In this document: piece after piece, positions 8,310-16,862 of the stretch
How the letters are laid out: each line of letters begins with the position of its first letter
How positions within the stretch are numbered: the stretch's first letter is position 1
Assembly: GCA_030377865.1 (NCBI GenBank)
Contig: JAUCGA010000054.1
Span: 1-36,829, forward strand
DNA from: Anaerolineales bacterium HSG25
Lineage (GTDB): Bacteria; Chloroflexota; Anaerolineae; 4572-78; J111
Direction of reading: 5' to 3'
Length of the DNA: 36,829 nucleotides
Position numbers and translations under genes: made by a program
The notes under the pieces: generated by a model
What the model was told of the DNA's origin: nothing
Database searches by the model: none
What the model saw: the letters and a program-made list of their open reading frames with translations, nothing else

Positions 8310-9788
8310 ATGCGAATCTTATACATCGACATCGACAGCCTACGGCCCGACCATTTAGGCTGTTACGGCTACCATCGACCCACCAGTCCCAATATTGACG
8401 AGTTGGCTCGGCAAGCGGTACGCTTTGACAACATGTACGTCAGCGATGCACCCTGTTTGCCCTCTCGCACCGCCTTGTGGAGCGGGCGCTGTGGCTTTCG
8501 TACGGGCGTGGTCGGGCATGGCGGTACCACCGCCACCCCCTTTAGTGAAGGGCCAAGCCGTGAGTTTCGAGACCTGTTCGGCACCACCGGCTGGATGCCA
8601 GCCTTGCGAGATTTGGGCTACAAAACGATCACCGTTAGCTCCTTTGCCGAGCGTCATTCCGCTTGGCACTGGTACGCTGGTTTCAACGAAATCTACAATC
8701 CGGGCGGTGGAGGATTGGAAGATGCCCATGAGATCAACGCCATCGCTATGCCGTGGCTCAAACAAAATGGCAAAAGCGATAACTGGTTTTTGCATCTCAA
8801 CTACTGGGACCCGCACACCCCCTACAGCGTGCCGGAATCGTTCGGCAACCCCTTTGAGCCTGCTCCTCTCCCCAGTTGGTTGACCAGCACCACTTGGCAA
8901 CGGGGTTGGGATGGCTATGGGCCACACAGTCCCCAAGAACCGCATGGTTATGGTGGCTCAGACAGTTTCTATCTGCCGCATCATCGTTTCCCCCTCCAAC
9001 TCGACTCGCCAGAAAAGATGCGACAATGGATCAACGGCTACGATGTCGCCATTCGGTATGTGGATGAGCATATCGGGCAGATTGTCGATCAGTTGGACAA
9101 GTTGGGTGTGTTGGACGAGACCATCATCATGATCGGGGCTGATCATGGCGAAAATCAGGGTGAGTTAAACGTGTGGGGCGACCATCAAACCGCCGACCAT
9201 ACCACCTGTCGAGTGCCGTTGATTGTGCGTTGGCCCGATTTGATTAAACAGGCACGGGTCGATAAGGGGCTGTATTACCAGTTTGATTGGATGGCGACCA
9301 TGATCGAACTGTTGGGCGGGCAGGCGCATGCCGATTGGGATGGGCGGCCTTTTACCGATAAGTTTCGAGCCGGTATGAGCGCCGGACGTGACTATCTGGT
9401 AGTCAGCCAAGGAGCATGGGCCTGTCAGCGAGGGATTCGCTTTAACTACAACGGGCAGGGCCATATCTGCTTGCAAACCTATCATGACGGGCATAAAATG
9501 TTAGAGCCGACCATGCTCTTTAATCTGACCCAAGACCCGCATCAACAGCAAGATTTAAGTCGATTATACCCGCAACTGGTCGAGGAATCGCTCAGTTATC
9601 TGGCTGACTGGACCTCGCAGATGATCCGCACTAGTCCGACCAACGTTGACCCGCTCATGACCGTTCTGCGGGAGGGCGGGCCGTTCCATACCCGTGGCCA
9701 GTTGGCTGAATATCTGGAGCGGCTCAAAAACACGGGCCGAGCGCATCATGCTAAACGGTTGGCCGAGCGGCATGCCTCTGAGTTATAA
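8310..9788 (+). CDS. Sulfatase / alkaline phosphatase-superfamily hydrolase
   Basis: The N-terminus shows the metal-site pattern DIDSLRPDHLGCYGY. The sulfatase signature CLPSRTALWSG follows, with Cys49 as the residue normally converted to formylglycine. A further metal site is GADHGENQG, about 220 residues later. At 492 residues it is a typical type I sulfatase length. There is no signal peptide, so it is predicted to be cytoplasmic, which is unusual for catabolic sulfatases. It begins 6 bases after the receiver-TOPRIM stop, implying co-transcription with the kinase pair. The natural substrate cannot be read from the sequence. Phosphodiesterase-like members share the fold, but the CxPxR signature favours sulfatase. 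Confidence 0.85.
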   Translation: MRILYIDIDSLRPDHLGCYGYHRPTSPNIDELARQAVRFDNMYVSDAPCLPSRTALWSGRCGFRTGVVGHGGTTATPFSEGPSREFRDLFGTTGWMPALRDLGYKTITVSSFAERHSAWHWYAGFNEIYNPGGGGLEDAHEINAIAMPWLKQNGKSDNWFLHLNYWDPHTPYSVPESFGNPFEPAPLPSWLTSTTWQRGWDGYGPHSPQEPHGYGGSDSFYLPHHRFPLQLDSPEKMRQWINGYDVAIRYVDEHIGQIVDQLDKLGVLDETIIMIGADHGENQGELNVWGDHQTADHTTCRVPLIVRWPDLIKQARVDKGLYYQFDWMATMIELLGGQAHADWDGRPFTDKFRAGMSAGRDYLVVSQGAWACQRGIRFNYNGQGHICLQTYHDGHKMLEPTMLFNLTQDPHQQQDLSRLYPQLVEESLSYLADWTSQMIRTSPTNVDPLMTVLREGGPFHTRGQLAEYLERLKNTGRAHHAKRLAERHASEL

Positions 9789-9814
9789 TGGCACGTGGAA
9801 GAATTAAAATGTCC

Positions 9815-9984
9815 CACTAAGGCAGTTCCAAGAAAATAAATCTCCCAAATTGAGCCGAATCTCTACCCCCCTCAGTCCCCCCTGCTAGGGGGGAAGCGGC
9901 TCCTCCCCCTAGCAGGGGGAGGCTGGGAGGGGTAGAGTGTCACAATGGTTTTGGGAGGTTTTAAAAGTTGGAACTGCCTTAGTG
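9815..9984. mobile_element. MITE-like element A, copy 2
   Basis: The termini CACTAAGGCAGTTCCA and TGGAACTGCCTTAGTG are perfect 16-bp inverted repeats, extending imperfectly inward to about 33 bp. The core is itself palindromic and C/G-rich (CTCTACCCC ... GGGGTAGAG). A flanking TA on both sides is compatible with a mariner/IS630-type target duplication. No ORF is present. Confidence 0.8.
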
Positions 9985-10095
9985 TTGACCACTACAGTTT
10001 ATCAAAACAAAGGCCGAGATCGGTCAACTCGTTGCACCACTCAACATGGAAAGTGCGGCTTCGTGTCCCTATGGCTTTGATTCGGCTCTGTCGAT

Positions 10096-10186
10096 GTAAA
10101 AGTTCAGTAATACCGCCCTAGAAACCCGATTTCTTTGAGAAATCGGGTTTCTAATGCTTTTTCTGGCGAGTTCACTGAATATTTAC
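10096..10186. mobile_element. Repeat C, full copy 1 (91 bp)
   Basis: Starts GTAAAAGTTCAGT and ends TTCACTGAATATTTAC, which are imperfect inverted termini. A second full copy of exactly 91 bp lies inverted at 32225-32315, and a half copy at 314-344. A 33-bp palindrome sits in the middle of both full copies. The gap 9789-10261 contains only element A copy 2 and this element. Confidence 0.75.
10120..10152. repeat. 33-bp palindrome, member 2
   Basis: Arms of 15 nt (left arm AGAAACCCGATTTCT) around the loop TTG. It is the centre of repeat C; the same palindrome is at 32259-32291. Confidence 0.9.
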
Positions 10187-10261
10187 TATGCAACCGTTGT
10201 CATTCTTGCATGCTTTTAGCAGGAATGGTCTTTAACTACAAAGTGATAAAAGGAGATTTTT

Positions 10262-11569
10262 ATGTGTAAACGATTCTTTTTTAATTTGATTGTACTATTG
10301 TTGGGGATATGGATAGCTGGCTGTAATTCAACCTCAGCCCCCCAACCCACCGTACACCTAGCATCACCAACGGAGGATCCAACCATCACCTTAACGATGG
10401 CATCTTGGCGTTCTGATGATGTGGAACAAATGTCTCGTATTTTTGCTAAGTTTAATGAGCATTACCCCAATATCAAGATTGTATACGACACGGGTTATCA
10501 ACCAGATTACGATACACCTTTGCTGGCTCAATTGCAAAGTGGTACAGGCCCAGATTTAATCTATCTACGCTCTTTTGATGACTCGCGGGCACTGTTTGAG
10601 CAGGGTTTTCTGGAAACGCTTAGTGATTTGCCCGGTTTGTCTGAAAATTTTACCCCGGCCATGCAATCGGCTTGGGCTACCGATGAGGGCGTACCTTATG
10701 GTGTGCCTTATATCGCCACATCCCACGGGGTTTATTACAATGTTGATTTGTTCAACGAGTTAGGTCTCGATGTCCCGACCAGTTGGGAAAGCTTTCTCAG
10801 CACAGCCCAAACCATTCAGGAGGCTGGTTATATCCCTATCGCTAACTCATCAGGCAGTAAGTGGGCGATGGCCGAACTAGTTTTTATGAATTTAGCCCCT
10901 AATTTTATTGGTGGACGCGAAGGACGATTGGCCTACCTGTCAGGAGAGCGTTGTTTAAATGATGACCATGTTGTCGCCGCCTTCCAAGCCATTAAAGATA
11001 TTGCTCCTTTTTTACCCCCCAATCATAGTGGCCTAAAAAATCTTGATAGTGTCCAGCTTTTTGCCCAAGGTAAAGCGGCCATGATGTTGGATGGCTCATG
11101 GGATATTCATTTAATTGAGGCTCAATCGCCCACCTTTGCTTGGGGTGTGTTTGCCCCACCGCCGCCCCATAATCAACCGGCCTACCTAACCTTTCATCAG
11201 GATGTGGGTATGGGATTAAACGCCGCCTCACCCCATAAAGCAGAAGCTAGAAAATTTTTAGAGTGGATGACCACCGCAGAATTTGCTGAGTTATTAGGGA
11301 ACGAATTGCCCGGTTTTTATCCCATGCACACCAATCCCCCAACCCTAAGCAATGATCATGCCAATAGTTTTTTGGCTTTAAACCAAGGGCGGGGCCTTGA
11401 TGTACGGTTTGTTTGGGATAAATTGATGGCTAACTCACCCAATGCCTATATCTTAGTGATGGATGGCACTATTGCCGTAGCTAATGGTGAACAATCACCA
11501 CAAGAGGCCGCCGATGCGTTACAATCTAATTTGGAACAGTGGTTTGAACCAGCCCAAAATTGTAAGTAG
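10262..11569 (+). CDS. Extracellular solute-binding lipoprotein (family 1, sugar ABC type)
   Basis: A lipoprotein signal peptide is clear: a basic MCKR start, a hydrophobic stretch, and lipobox IAGC with the acylated Cys at about residue 21. The mature part has the family 1 layout typical of UgpB/MalE-like proteins: LTMASWRSDD, FNEHYPNIKI, DTPLLAQLQSGTGPDLIYL, and GVPYGVPYIATSHGVYYN. At 435 residues it has the usual length. An AGGAGA site lies 5 bases before the ATG. No permease or ATPase genes are adjacent. The next gene is a hybrid histidine kinase, so it may present ligand to that sensor or serve a transporter encoded elsewhere. The ligand, probably a sugar or glycan fragment, is inferred from family only. 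Confidence 0.85.
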   Translation: MCKRFFFNLIVLLLGIWIAGCNSTSAPQPTVHLASPTEDPTITLTMASWRSDDVEQMSRIFAKFNEHYPNIKIVYDTGYQPDYDTPLLAQLQSGTGPDLIYLRSFDDSRALFEQGFLETLSDLPGLSENFTPAMQSAWATDEGVPYGVPYIATSHGVYYNVDLFNELGLDVPTSWESFLSTAQTIQEAGYIPIANSSGSKWAMAELVFMNLAPNFIGGREGRLAYLSGERCLNDDHVVAAFQAIKDIAPFLPPNHSGLKNLDSVQLFAQGKAAMMLDGSWDIHLIEAQSPTFAWGVFAPPPPHNQPAYLTFHQDVGMGLNAASPHKAEARKFLEWMTTAEFAELLGNELPGFYPMHTNPPTLSNDHANSFLALNQGRGLDVRFVWDKLMANSPNAYILVMDGTIAVANGEQSPQEAADALQSNLEQWFEPAQNCK

Positions 11570-11697
11570 GTGAACATAAATTTTGGATAGTGGTGCAGAA
11601 GTAGTGATACAGTTCCGTTAGCTACCCGCAAGTTTGGAACTTGCGGGTAGCTGGCCACTACCTGTGCAGGACTATAAGTAGGTGAACATAAATTTTG
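11563..11697. repeat. 23-bp direct repeats flanking a palindromic insert
   Basis: A 23-base direct repeat containing GTAGGTGAACATAAATTTTG occurs at 11563-11585 and 11675-11697. The first copy includes the stop codon of the binding protein gene. Between them the insert carries inverted ends (TGCAGAAGTAGTG ... CACTACCTGTGCA) and a 33-bp palindrome. This looks like a small insertion with a long target duplication, or a slippage duplication. Confidence 0.7.
11620..11652. repeat. 33-bp palindrome, member 3
   Basis: Arms of 15 nt (left arm AGCTACCCGCAAGTT) around the loop TGG. The arms resemble members 1 and 8 (shared ACCCGCAAG or CCCGCAAGTT). Confidence 0.9.
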
Positions 11698-11709
11698 CGG
11701 CTGACCCTC

Positions 11710-11742
11710 AGACCTGACAGGTTTCTAAAACCTGTCAGGTCT
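11710..11742. repeat. 33-bp palindrome, member 4 (possible terminator)
   Basis: Arms of 15 nt (left arm AGACCTGACAGGTTT) around the loop CTA, followed by TTATTATTA. With the T-rich tail it could act as an intrinsic terminator, placed 18 bases before the next start codon. Confidence 0.9.
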
Positions 11743-11760
11743 TATTATTAGGTATAAATA

Positions 11761-14700
11761 ATGTTCAATATCTCCCGCCTTCAAATCGGTACAAAAATCA
11801 TTTTAGGGTATTTGGTTTCGGTTTCTCTGATGGTTGTGATTGGAGTACTTGTAGCGACGCGTCTAACACAGGTTACGGAAACCGTTAACGATTTAACCAC
11901 GATTCAAGCCGTCCAACTTGACCTTTCAAACATGATGGTCGAGCAAATTGTGTTGACTCGTCTTTATGCCAATCGTTACATCCAACATCAAAACCAACAG
12001 GATTTAGATGCCTTTAACCACTCTTTTAACCAGTTACATCAGCTATTAATTCAGGTAGAAGAAACGGTCATCAATCCTGAAAACGTTGCCTTAGATACGT
12101 TACATCAAACACTCCCCGCTTATGGGCAGGCTTTTGCTGAAATCACCGATTTGTTAGCAGAACGCTCACAGATTCGCACCGAAACATTTGTAACCCAAGA
12201 GTATTTTATGGTGTCAAAATTTTCTACTCTGCGGGTAACGGTTGATTATGGTAGCTCACCGGAGTTGTATATCTCCTTAAACAATGTGCAAAATCGTTTT
12301 TTAAATTTGCGCCTAAATTTACTTAACTATCTTAATACGGGTGATGAACGTTTTGCCACTCTATTTGAGCTAAACTATTTGGAAATTCAACAAGATTTAG
12401 CTGTTTTTAGGCAAACTTCAACCAATTCCATCCAGCATCAAGTTGCGGATGAGACAGAAACGGGGTTAGCAATTTATGTTGAGGGATTCCAAACCGTTCA
12501 GACGGGTCAGATTCGCTTAAAAATTCTTGAGCAGAAAACGATGAAACATCTGGAATCTGAAATGAGCCAAGCTACGTTTGATATGGCGACTCAAGCTAGG
12601 CAGGAGTTTCAAACGAAGAATGAGGCTACCAATACCTTTGTCATGCAAACCCAAATCATCTTACTCAGTGCAATTGCCAGCGCTGTTATCATTGGCTTGG
12701 GGTTAGGTTGGATAATTTCTCGTCGACTTACTGCACCGTTATATCAGGTGGCTCAAACTGCCCAACAAATTGCCAATACGGATATTAAAGCTCTATCAAC
12801 AGAACTGATTTCACTTTCCCAAGGTAGACCACCCCAATCAATTAACCTAATTGCCCTACCACTCGAAATAAACACCCAAGATGAGGTAGGTCAGATGGCT
12901 CAGGCATTTAATCAGATTATTTTTAGTTTACAAACAGCTGAGAAATCGTTTACCGATATGGCTGTTTATCTTAATGAAATGGCCCAAACTGCCCACAGTG
13001 TAGCCCAAGGTAATTTAGCTGTGGATGTTCCGACCCGTTCTGTGGAGGACGTGCTAGGTAATGCTCTCACCAACATGGTGGTTGACTTACGCACTGCCCA
13101 AACTGAACTACAACAGCATCAGGAACAATTGGAAATGCGAGTTATGGAACGAACTAAAGCCTTGGGCGAGAGCGAAGCACGATTCCGAGGTTTGTCTGAA
13201 GCGACCTTTGAAGGTATTGTGATTCACAATAAAGGGATAATTTTGGATGTGAATCAGGCTATGGCTGACATGCTGGGCTATCAAGCTGATGAAATTATCG
13301 GGCAACGGGTTGATAAATTTTTGACTCCGGAATCTCATGACGTGGCTATCAAACGTATCGCTGAGAATAATGAAGAACCGTATGAAGTAGAGGGAGTTCG
13401 TAAAGATGGTGTTTTATTCCCAATGGAGGTCCATGTAAAAATTGTACCTTATCAAGGCCGTAAGGTTAGGGTGGCCGCGCTACGGGATATTACATTATGG
13501 AAACAGAGTGAGGAAGCCTTACGACAGGCTAAAGAAAAAGCCGAGGTTGCCAATCAAACCAAAAGTATCTTCCTGTCGAATATGAGCCATGAATTACGAA
13601 CTCCTCTCAATGGCATTTTGGGCTATGCTCAGATACTACAACGCCCGCATAATGCCACCACCCGAACCGATGGCATCAACCTGATTTACCGAAGTGGTAA
13701 CCACCTTCTGACTTTGATTAATGACATTCTCGACCTTTCTAAAGTTGAAGCTCATAAAATGGAGCTTTTTCCAGAGGAAATATTCTTTCCAGATTTCTTG
13801 GCAGATATTGAGGGTATCATCCGCATGCGAGCGCAACAGAAGAACCTACATTTTCTCTACCAGCCGGATGTGACCCTGCCCCAAATCATCAAAGCTGACC
13901 CAACCCGCCTGCGCCAAGTACTGCTCAATTTGCTTGGCAACGCGGTCAAGTTTACGGATGAAGGAAACGTAACATTGCGGGTGAGTGATTCAACGATTCA
14001 GCGATTCAACGATTCAGGCGATTCAACGATTCAGCGATTTAGCGATTCAGGCAATTCAAGCGATTCAATGACTCAGCGCCTCAGCGACTCGGATGACCCA
14101 GCGATTTCAGTAGGCAACGCTAAATCGCCGAATCAAGGAATTGCTAAATCACCTGAATTGTTTTTACGCTTTGAAGTTTCGGACACCGGCCCCGGTATTC
14201 CAGCCGACCAGTTGGAGAATATCTTCAAACCGTTTCAACAGGCGGGCGAGGCCGGACAGCGAGCAGAAGGCACTGGTCTTGGTTTGTCCATCAGCCAACA
14301 GTTGGTAGCTTTGATGGGCGGTGAGTTGCAGATTAAAAGCGAGGTTGACCAAGGATCAGTTTTCTGGTTTGAAGCCGCTTTCTCGGTGATGGATGAATTG
14401 CTGGTCAAAGAGACACCGCTTGCCCGAGAGATTGTGGGGTATCAGCTTGCCTCATCTACTGACACGCATGGCGCGCGTAAATTGAAAATCTTAGTCGTAG
14501 ACGACAAAGAAGATAATCGTCTGGTTCTGCTCAATCTATTAGAATCATTAGGGTTTGAGATGTCTTTAGCCATTAATGGGCAGGAGGCGGTTGATCAAGT
14601 GCAAACCGTCAATCCCGATTTGATTCTAATGGATTTGGTCATGCCGGTGATGACTGGATTTGAGGCGGTCAAGCAGATTCGCCTTATGCCGGAGTTCAAG

Positions 14701-15123
14701 GATATACCGATTATTGCGGTGTCGGCCAGTACCTTTAAGATGGATTGGAACCAGAGTATACGAGTGGGTTGTCAGAGTTTCATCCACAAACCAGTCAAAA
14801 TAGAGATATTATTTAAGACATTGGAAAAGTATCTGCCAATTGTCTGGCAATATGAAACTAAAAAACAGTCACCCAAAGATACTCCCCCTATCTCGGCCCT
14901 CTTGGATCAGCCGCTGATTTCACCACCTCAAAAAGAGCTAGAGGCTTTGTATGAACTAACCTTGTTTGGTAATATAACTAAAGTACAAGAAAAGGCTCAA
15001 CAACTGAAAACTCTAGATGAAAAATATATCCCTTTTGCCACCAAAATGGAGGAACTTGCTAAGGAATTTGAGGATGAAGCGATTTTGCTATTATTGGAGC
15101 AATTTATAGAACGGAATTCATGA
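11761..15123 (+). CDS. Hybrid sensor histidine kinase (HAMP-PAS-HisKA-HATPase-receiver)
   Basis: A membrane sensor of 1120 residues. TM1 lies at about 13-30, an all-helical periplasmic domain at about 35-295, TM2 at about 297-317, then a HAMP/linker region. A PAS domain spans about 470-590. The HisKA helix has His610 in SHELRTPLNG. The ATPase domain has the N-box LLGNAVKFTDEG, G1 DTGPGIP and G2 GTGLGLS. The C-terminal receiver has Asp958 in LILMDLVMP. All catalytic motifs look intact, so autophosphorylation and relay are expected. The ATPase domain is stretched by a low-complexity insert between N-box and G1. No partner regulator is adjacent. The solute-binding lipoprotein upstream is on the same strand and may feed its sensor domain. 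Confidence 0.9.
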   Translation: MFNISRLQIGTKIILGYLVSVSLMVVIGVLVATRLTQVTETVNDLTTIQAVQLDLSNMMVEQIVLTRLYANRYIQHQNQQDLDAFNHSFNQLHQLLIQVEETVINPENVALDTLHQTLPAYGQAFAEITDLLAERSQIRTETFVTQEYFMVSKFSTLRVTVDYGSSPELYISLNNVQNRFLNLRLNLLNYLNTGDERFATLFELNYLEIQQDLAVFRQTSTNSIQHQVADETETGLAIYVEGFQTVQTGQIRLKILEQKTMKHLESEMSQATFDMATQARQEFQTKNEATNTFVMQTQIILLSAIASAVIIGLGLGWIISRRLTAPLYQVAQTAQQIANTDIKALSTELISLSQGRPPQSINLIALPLEINTQDEVGQMAQAFNQIIFSLQTAEKSFTDMAVYLNEMAQTAHSVAQGNLAVDVPTRSVEDVLGNALTNMVVDLRTAQTELQQHQEQLEMRVMERTKALGESEARFRGLSEATFEGIVIHNKGIILDVNQAMADMLGYQADEIIGQRVDKFLTPESHDVAIKRIAENNEEPYEVEGVRKDGVLFPMEVHVKIVPYQGRKVRVAALRDITLWKQSEEALRQAKEKAEVANQTKSIFLSNMSHELRTPLNGILGYAQILQRPHNATTRTDGINLIYRSGNHLLTLINDILDLSKVEAHKMELFPEEIFFPDFLADIEGIIRMRAQQKNLHFLYQPDVTLPQIIKADPTRLRQVLLNLLGNAVKFTDEGNVTLRVSDSTIQRFNDSGDSTIQRFSDSGNSSDSMTQRLSDSDDPAISVGNAKSPNQGIAKSPELFLRFEVSDTGPGIPADQLENIFKPFQQAGEAGQRAEGTGLGLSISQQLVALMGGELQIKSEVDQGSVFWFEAAFSVMDELLVKETPLAREIVGYQLASSTDTHGARKLKILVVDDKEDNRLVLLNLLESLGFEMSLAINGQEAVDQVQTVNPDLILMDLVMPVMTGFEAVKQIRLMPEFKDIPIIAVSASTFKMDWNQSIRVGCQSFIHKPVKIEILFKTLEKYLPIVWQYETKKQSPKDTPPISALLDQPLISPPQKELEALYELTLFGNITKVQEKAQQLKTLDEKYIPFATKMEELAKEFEDEAILLLLEQFIERNS
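13986..14150. repeat. GATTCA-type repeat tract inside the kinase gene
   Basis: Reiterated units such as GATTCAACGATTCAGC run through the coding frame and encode STIQRF, NDSGDS, STIQRF and SDSGNSSDS segments. The tract separates the N-box from the G1 box of the ATPase domain, in the ATP-lid side of the fold. The reading frame is kept. Confidence 0.85.
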
Positions 15124-15313
15124 TGCGTACGCCACCGGATGAGGCTTATAAATGGTTTTTCGTCCCTTAAAGGAGAAAATTTGCGTTATTTGAACGGTGC
15201 AAAACTAAACTATAAATGGTAAATGATGAATGGTAAGTGTCGTTTCTTGTGCCCATGCCCACATTCAGACGACTTTTGCGCTCACCAAAAATCAATAAAT
15301 ATCTGATACTCGT

Positions 15314-16507
15314 ATGAAAAATATTTTACAACTAGTCGGTAACCTTAGTCTGTTATTGTTTGGTGTCGTAGGGGCGTTGGCTCTGCTAGAAGTTGGCGCT
15401 AGGTTACTCGGCCCACCGTTTCCTATTGCCGCCGAGGCCATGCACCAATGCCATGCCGATACCGGCTGGTTGGGCGAACCAAATTTTACAGCAACCATAG
15501 ATTGGTATGGCTACGAACACCAGATTTCATTAAATGATCAAGGCATGCACGACACGAATCATCCTCTAAAAAAGGATGATGATATATTTCGGATTATGCT
15601 GATTGGTGATTCTTTTGTGGAGGCGGCACAGGTTAACGAGGCTGAAACCAGCCATGCGGTTTTAGAGTCTCGACTCAACGCCATGTCTGAGCAACGGTTC
15701 GAGGTGATCAATGCTGGTGCCTTGGCTTGGGGGCCACAGCAGGCATTGGCGTATTTTCGGACACAAGGACACCATTATCAGCCTGATTTGATTATCGTGA
15801 TGTGGGTTCCGGCCAACGATTTGCTGAACGTGTTACCCGACCATGTCTTTACTGCTCAGGGGGTGAACTGTTATGCCCCATATTTTGCCATATGCAACGA
15901 TCAGTTTGATGCTAAGGTGTGGCGTTCGGTGCCCGGTCTACCGCCCATTGCCGAACAGTGTGGTTGGGGACAAAAATTGTTGCGGGCTGGTTTAAGTAAA
16001 TTGTATCGTAACTCCTATCTATTTCAGCGAATTGGCCCCATATTTGCGACCCATCATCTGGTCTATCAGCAACATTTTGCCCCGTGGTTAGCCGCCGAAC
16101 AAGATGATCCCATGTTACAGTATGCCTACAATGTAACCTTTAATATCTATCGGCAACTGGTTGACGAAGCGGCTCATCAGCAGACCCAAACTGTATTTGC
16201 CATTGTTCCCTTTAATCAAGCCGTATACACCGACAGCTCGGCAGAGTATGCGACGCAGGTTAAACAGCAACAGCCCGACCTCGCCGAGGCCGATTCTACG
16301 TTGCCGAATCGTTACTTTATGGCTCACATGGACAGCCAAAATTTACCTGTCTACGACCTCCATGCCGATTTTGTTACCCATCTGCAACAAACCAGCCAAG
16401 ATTTACATTGGACTGAGGATTTTCATTGGAATGTAGCCGGAAATCGGCTGGTTGGAGAGCGCTTGGCCGATTGGTTGGTCGCGCAGGAGTTGGTTCCGAG
16501 TCCCTAA
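15314..16507 (+). CDS. SGNH/GDSL-type hydrolase with N-terminal membrane anchor
   Basis: A hydrophobic N-terminus (about residues 7-30, LSLLLFGVVGALALLEVGARLL) suggests a membrane anchor with the domain outside the cytoplasm. The SGNH blocks are visible: block I IMLIGDSF with the nucleophilic Ser, a Gly-containing NAGALAWGP block, an Asn in WVPANDLL, and a C-terminal DFHWNVAGNRL block with the Asp-x-His pair. Members of this group are esterases or O-acetyl-transfer/hydrolysis enzymes acting on glycans or lipids. The exact substrate is unknown. At 397 residues it fits larger SGNH proteins. No clear ribosome site precedes the ATG. It ends convergently with the small minus-strand ORF, overlapping by 4 bases. 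Confidence 0.75.
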   Translation: MKNILQLVGNLSLLLFGVVGALALLEVGARLLGPPFPIAAEAMHQCHADTGWLGEPNFTATIDWYGYEHQISLNDQGMHDTNHPLKKDDDIFRIMLIGDSFVEAAQVNEAETSHAVLESRLNAMSEQRFEVINAGALAWGPQQALAYFRTQGHHYQPDLIIVMWVPANDLLNVLPDHVFTAQGVNCYAPYFAICNDQFDAKVWRSVPGLPPIAEQCGWGQKLLRAGLSKLYRNSYLFQRIGPIFATHHLVYQQHFAPWLAAEQDDPMLQYAYNVTFNIYRQLVDEAAHQQTQTVFAIVPFNQAVYTDSSAEYATQVKQQQPDLAEADSTLPNRYFMAHMDSQNLPVYDLHADFVTHLQQTSQDLHWTEDFHWNVAGNRLVGERLADWLVAQELVPSP

Positions 16508-16656
16508 AATCTCTGATAATTTAACAATAACTGGCCAATTTCTTGGCCGGCTTCGGTCAGCAATTCAGGATGTTGATTGACAATCGCTTGTTTTTTGGCA
16601 AAGTCGTCTGTTTGGATAAATGCCATGAAGGCGTTGTAAATTTGTTCAGGATTCAT
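16504..16656 (-). CDS. Small ORF, 50 residues, TPR/CHAT-protein N-terminus-like
   Basis: The frame reads MNPEQIYNAFMAF, then TDDFAKKQAIVNQHPELLT and ends YQRF. The pattern 'xxWAxxxxIVExHPELL' is familiar from the N-terminal region of Chloroflexota and cyanobacterial TPR/CHAT proteins. This may therefore be a remnant of such a gene, or a free-standing small protein. No ribosome site is obvious, and the start abuts a GATTTTAGATTT repeat tract. Codon usage looks coding. It could also be chance. Confidence 0.4.
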   Translation of the reverse strand: MNPEQIYNAFMAFIQTDDFAKKQAIVNQHPELLTEAGQEIGQLLLNYQRF

Positions 16657-16661
16657 AAGCT

Positions 16662-16722
16662 GATTTTAGATTTTAGATTGGCGATTTTAGATTTGGACGA
16701 TTGTCCATTCGCCTATAATTAG
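16662..16722. repeat. GATTTTAGATT tract
   Basis: Imperfect tandem GATTTTAGATT and GGCGATTTTAGATTTGG units. It belongs to the same loose class of CGATTT-type tracts found at 18630, 22920, 24782 and 26029. The rest of this gap to 16862 shows only an A-element fragment. Confidence 0.6.
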
Positions 16723-16822
16723 CGAGTTTCTTGATTAGTGTTTATATCGTTTAGAATGCGAATTTGGTGAATTGAGCGGATTGCTCCGTTTTATTTACCA
16801 AATCCACAGTGGCAAATGAGCT

Positions 16823-16859
16823 AACGATTTTTGGGAGATTTTAAAAGTTGGAACTGGCC
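16823..16859. mobile_element. MITE-like element A, right-end fragment
   Basis: Matches the right end of element A copy 1 almost exactly (ACGATTTTTGGGAGATTTTA, then AAAGTTGGAACTGGCC). No left end is found, so it is a truncated copy. It ends three bases from the stop codon of the YfhO/flippase gene. Confidence 0.7.
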
Positions 16860-16862
16860 AAG

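Noticed and set aside
8355..8945. Long minus-strand ORF inside the sulfatase gene
   Set aside because: The plus-strand frame has full sulfatase motifs; the opposite frame is low-information shadow sequence.
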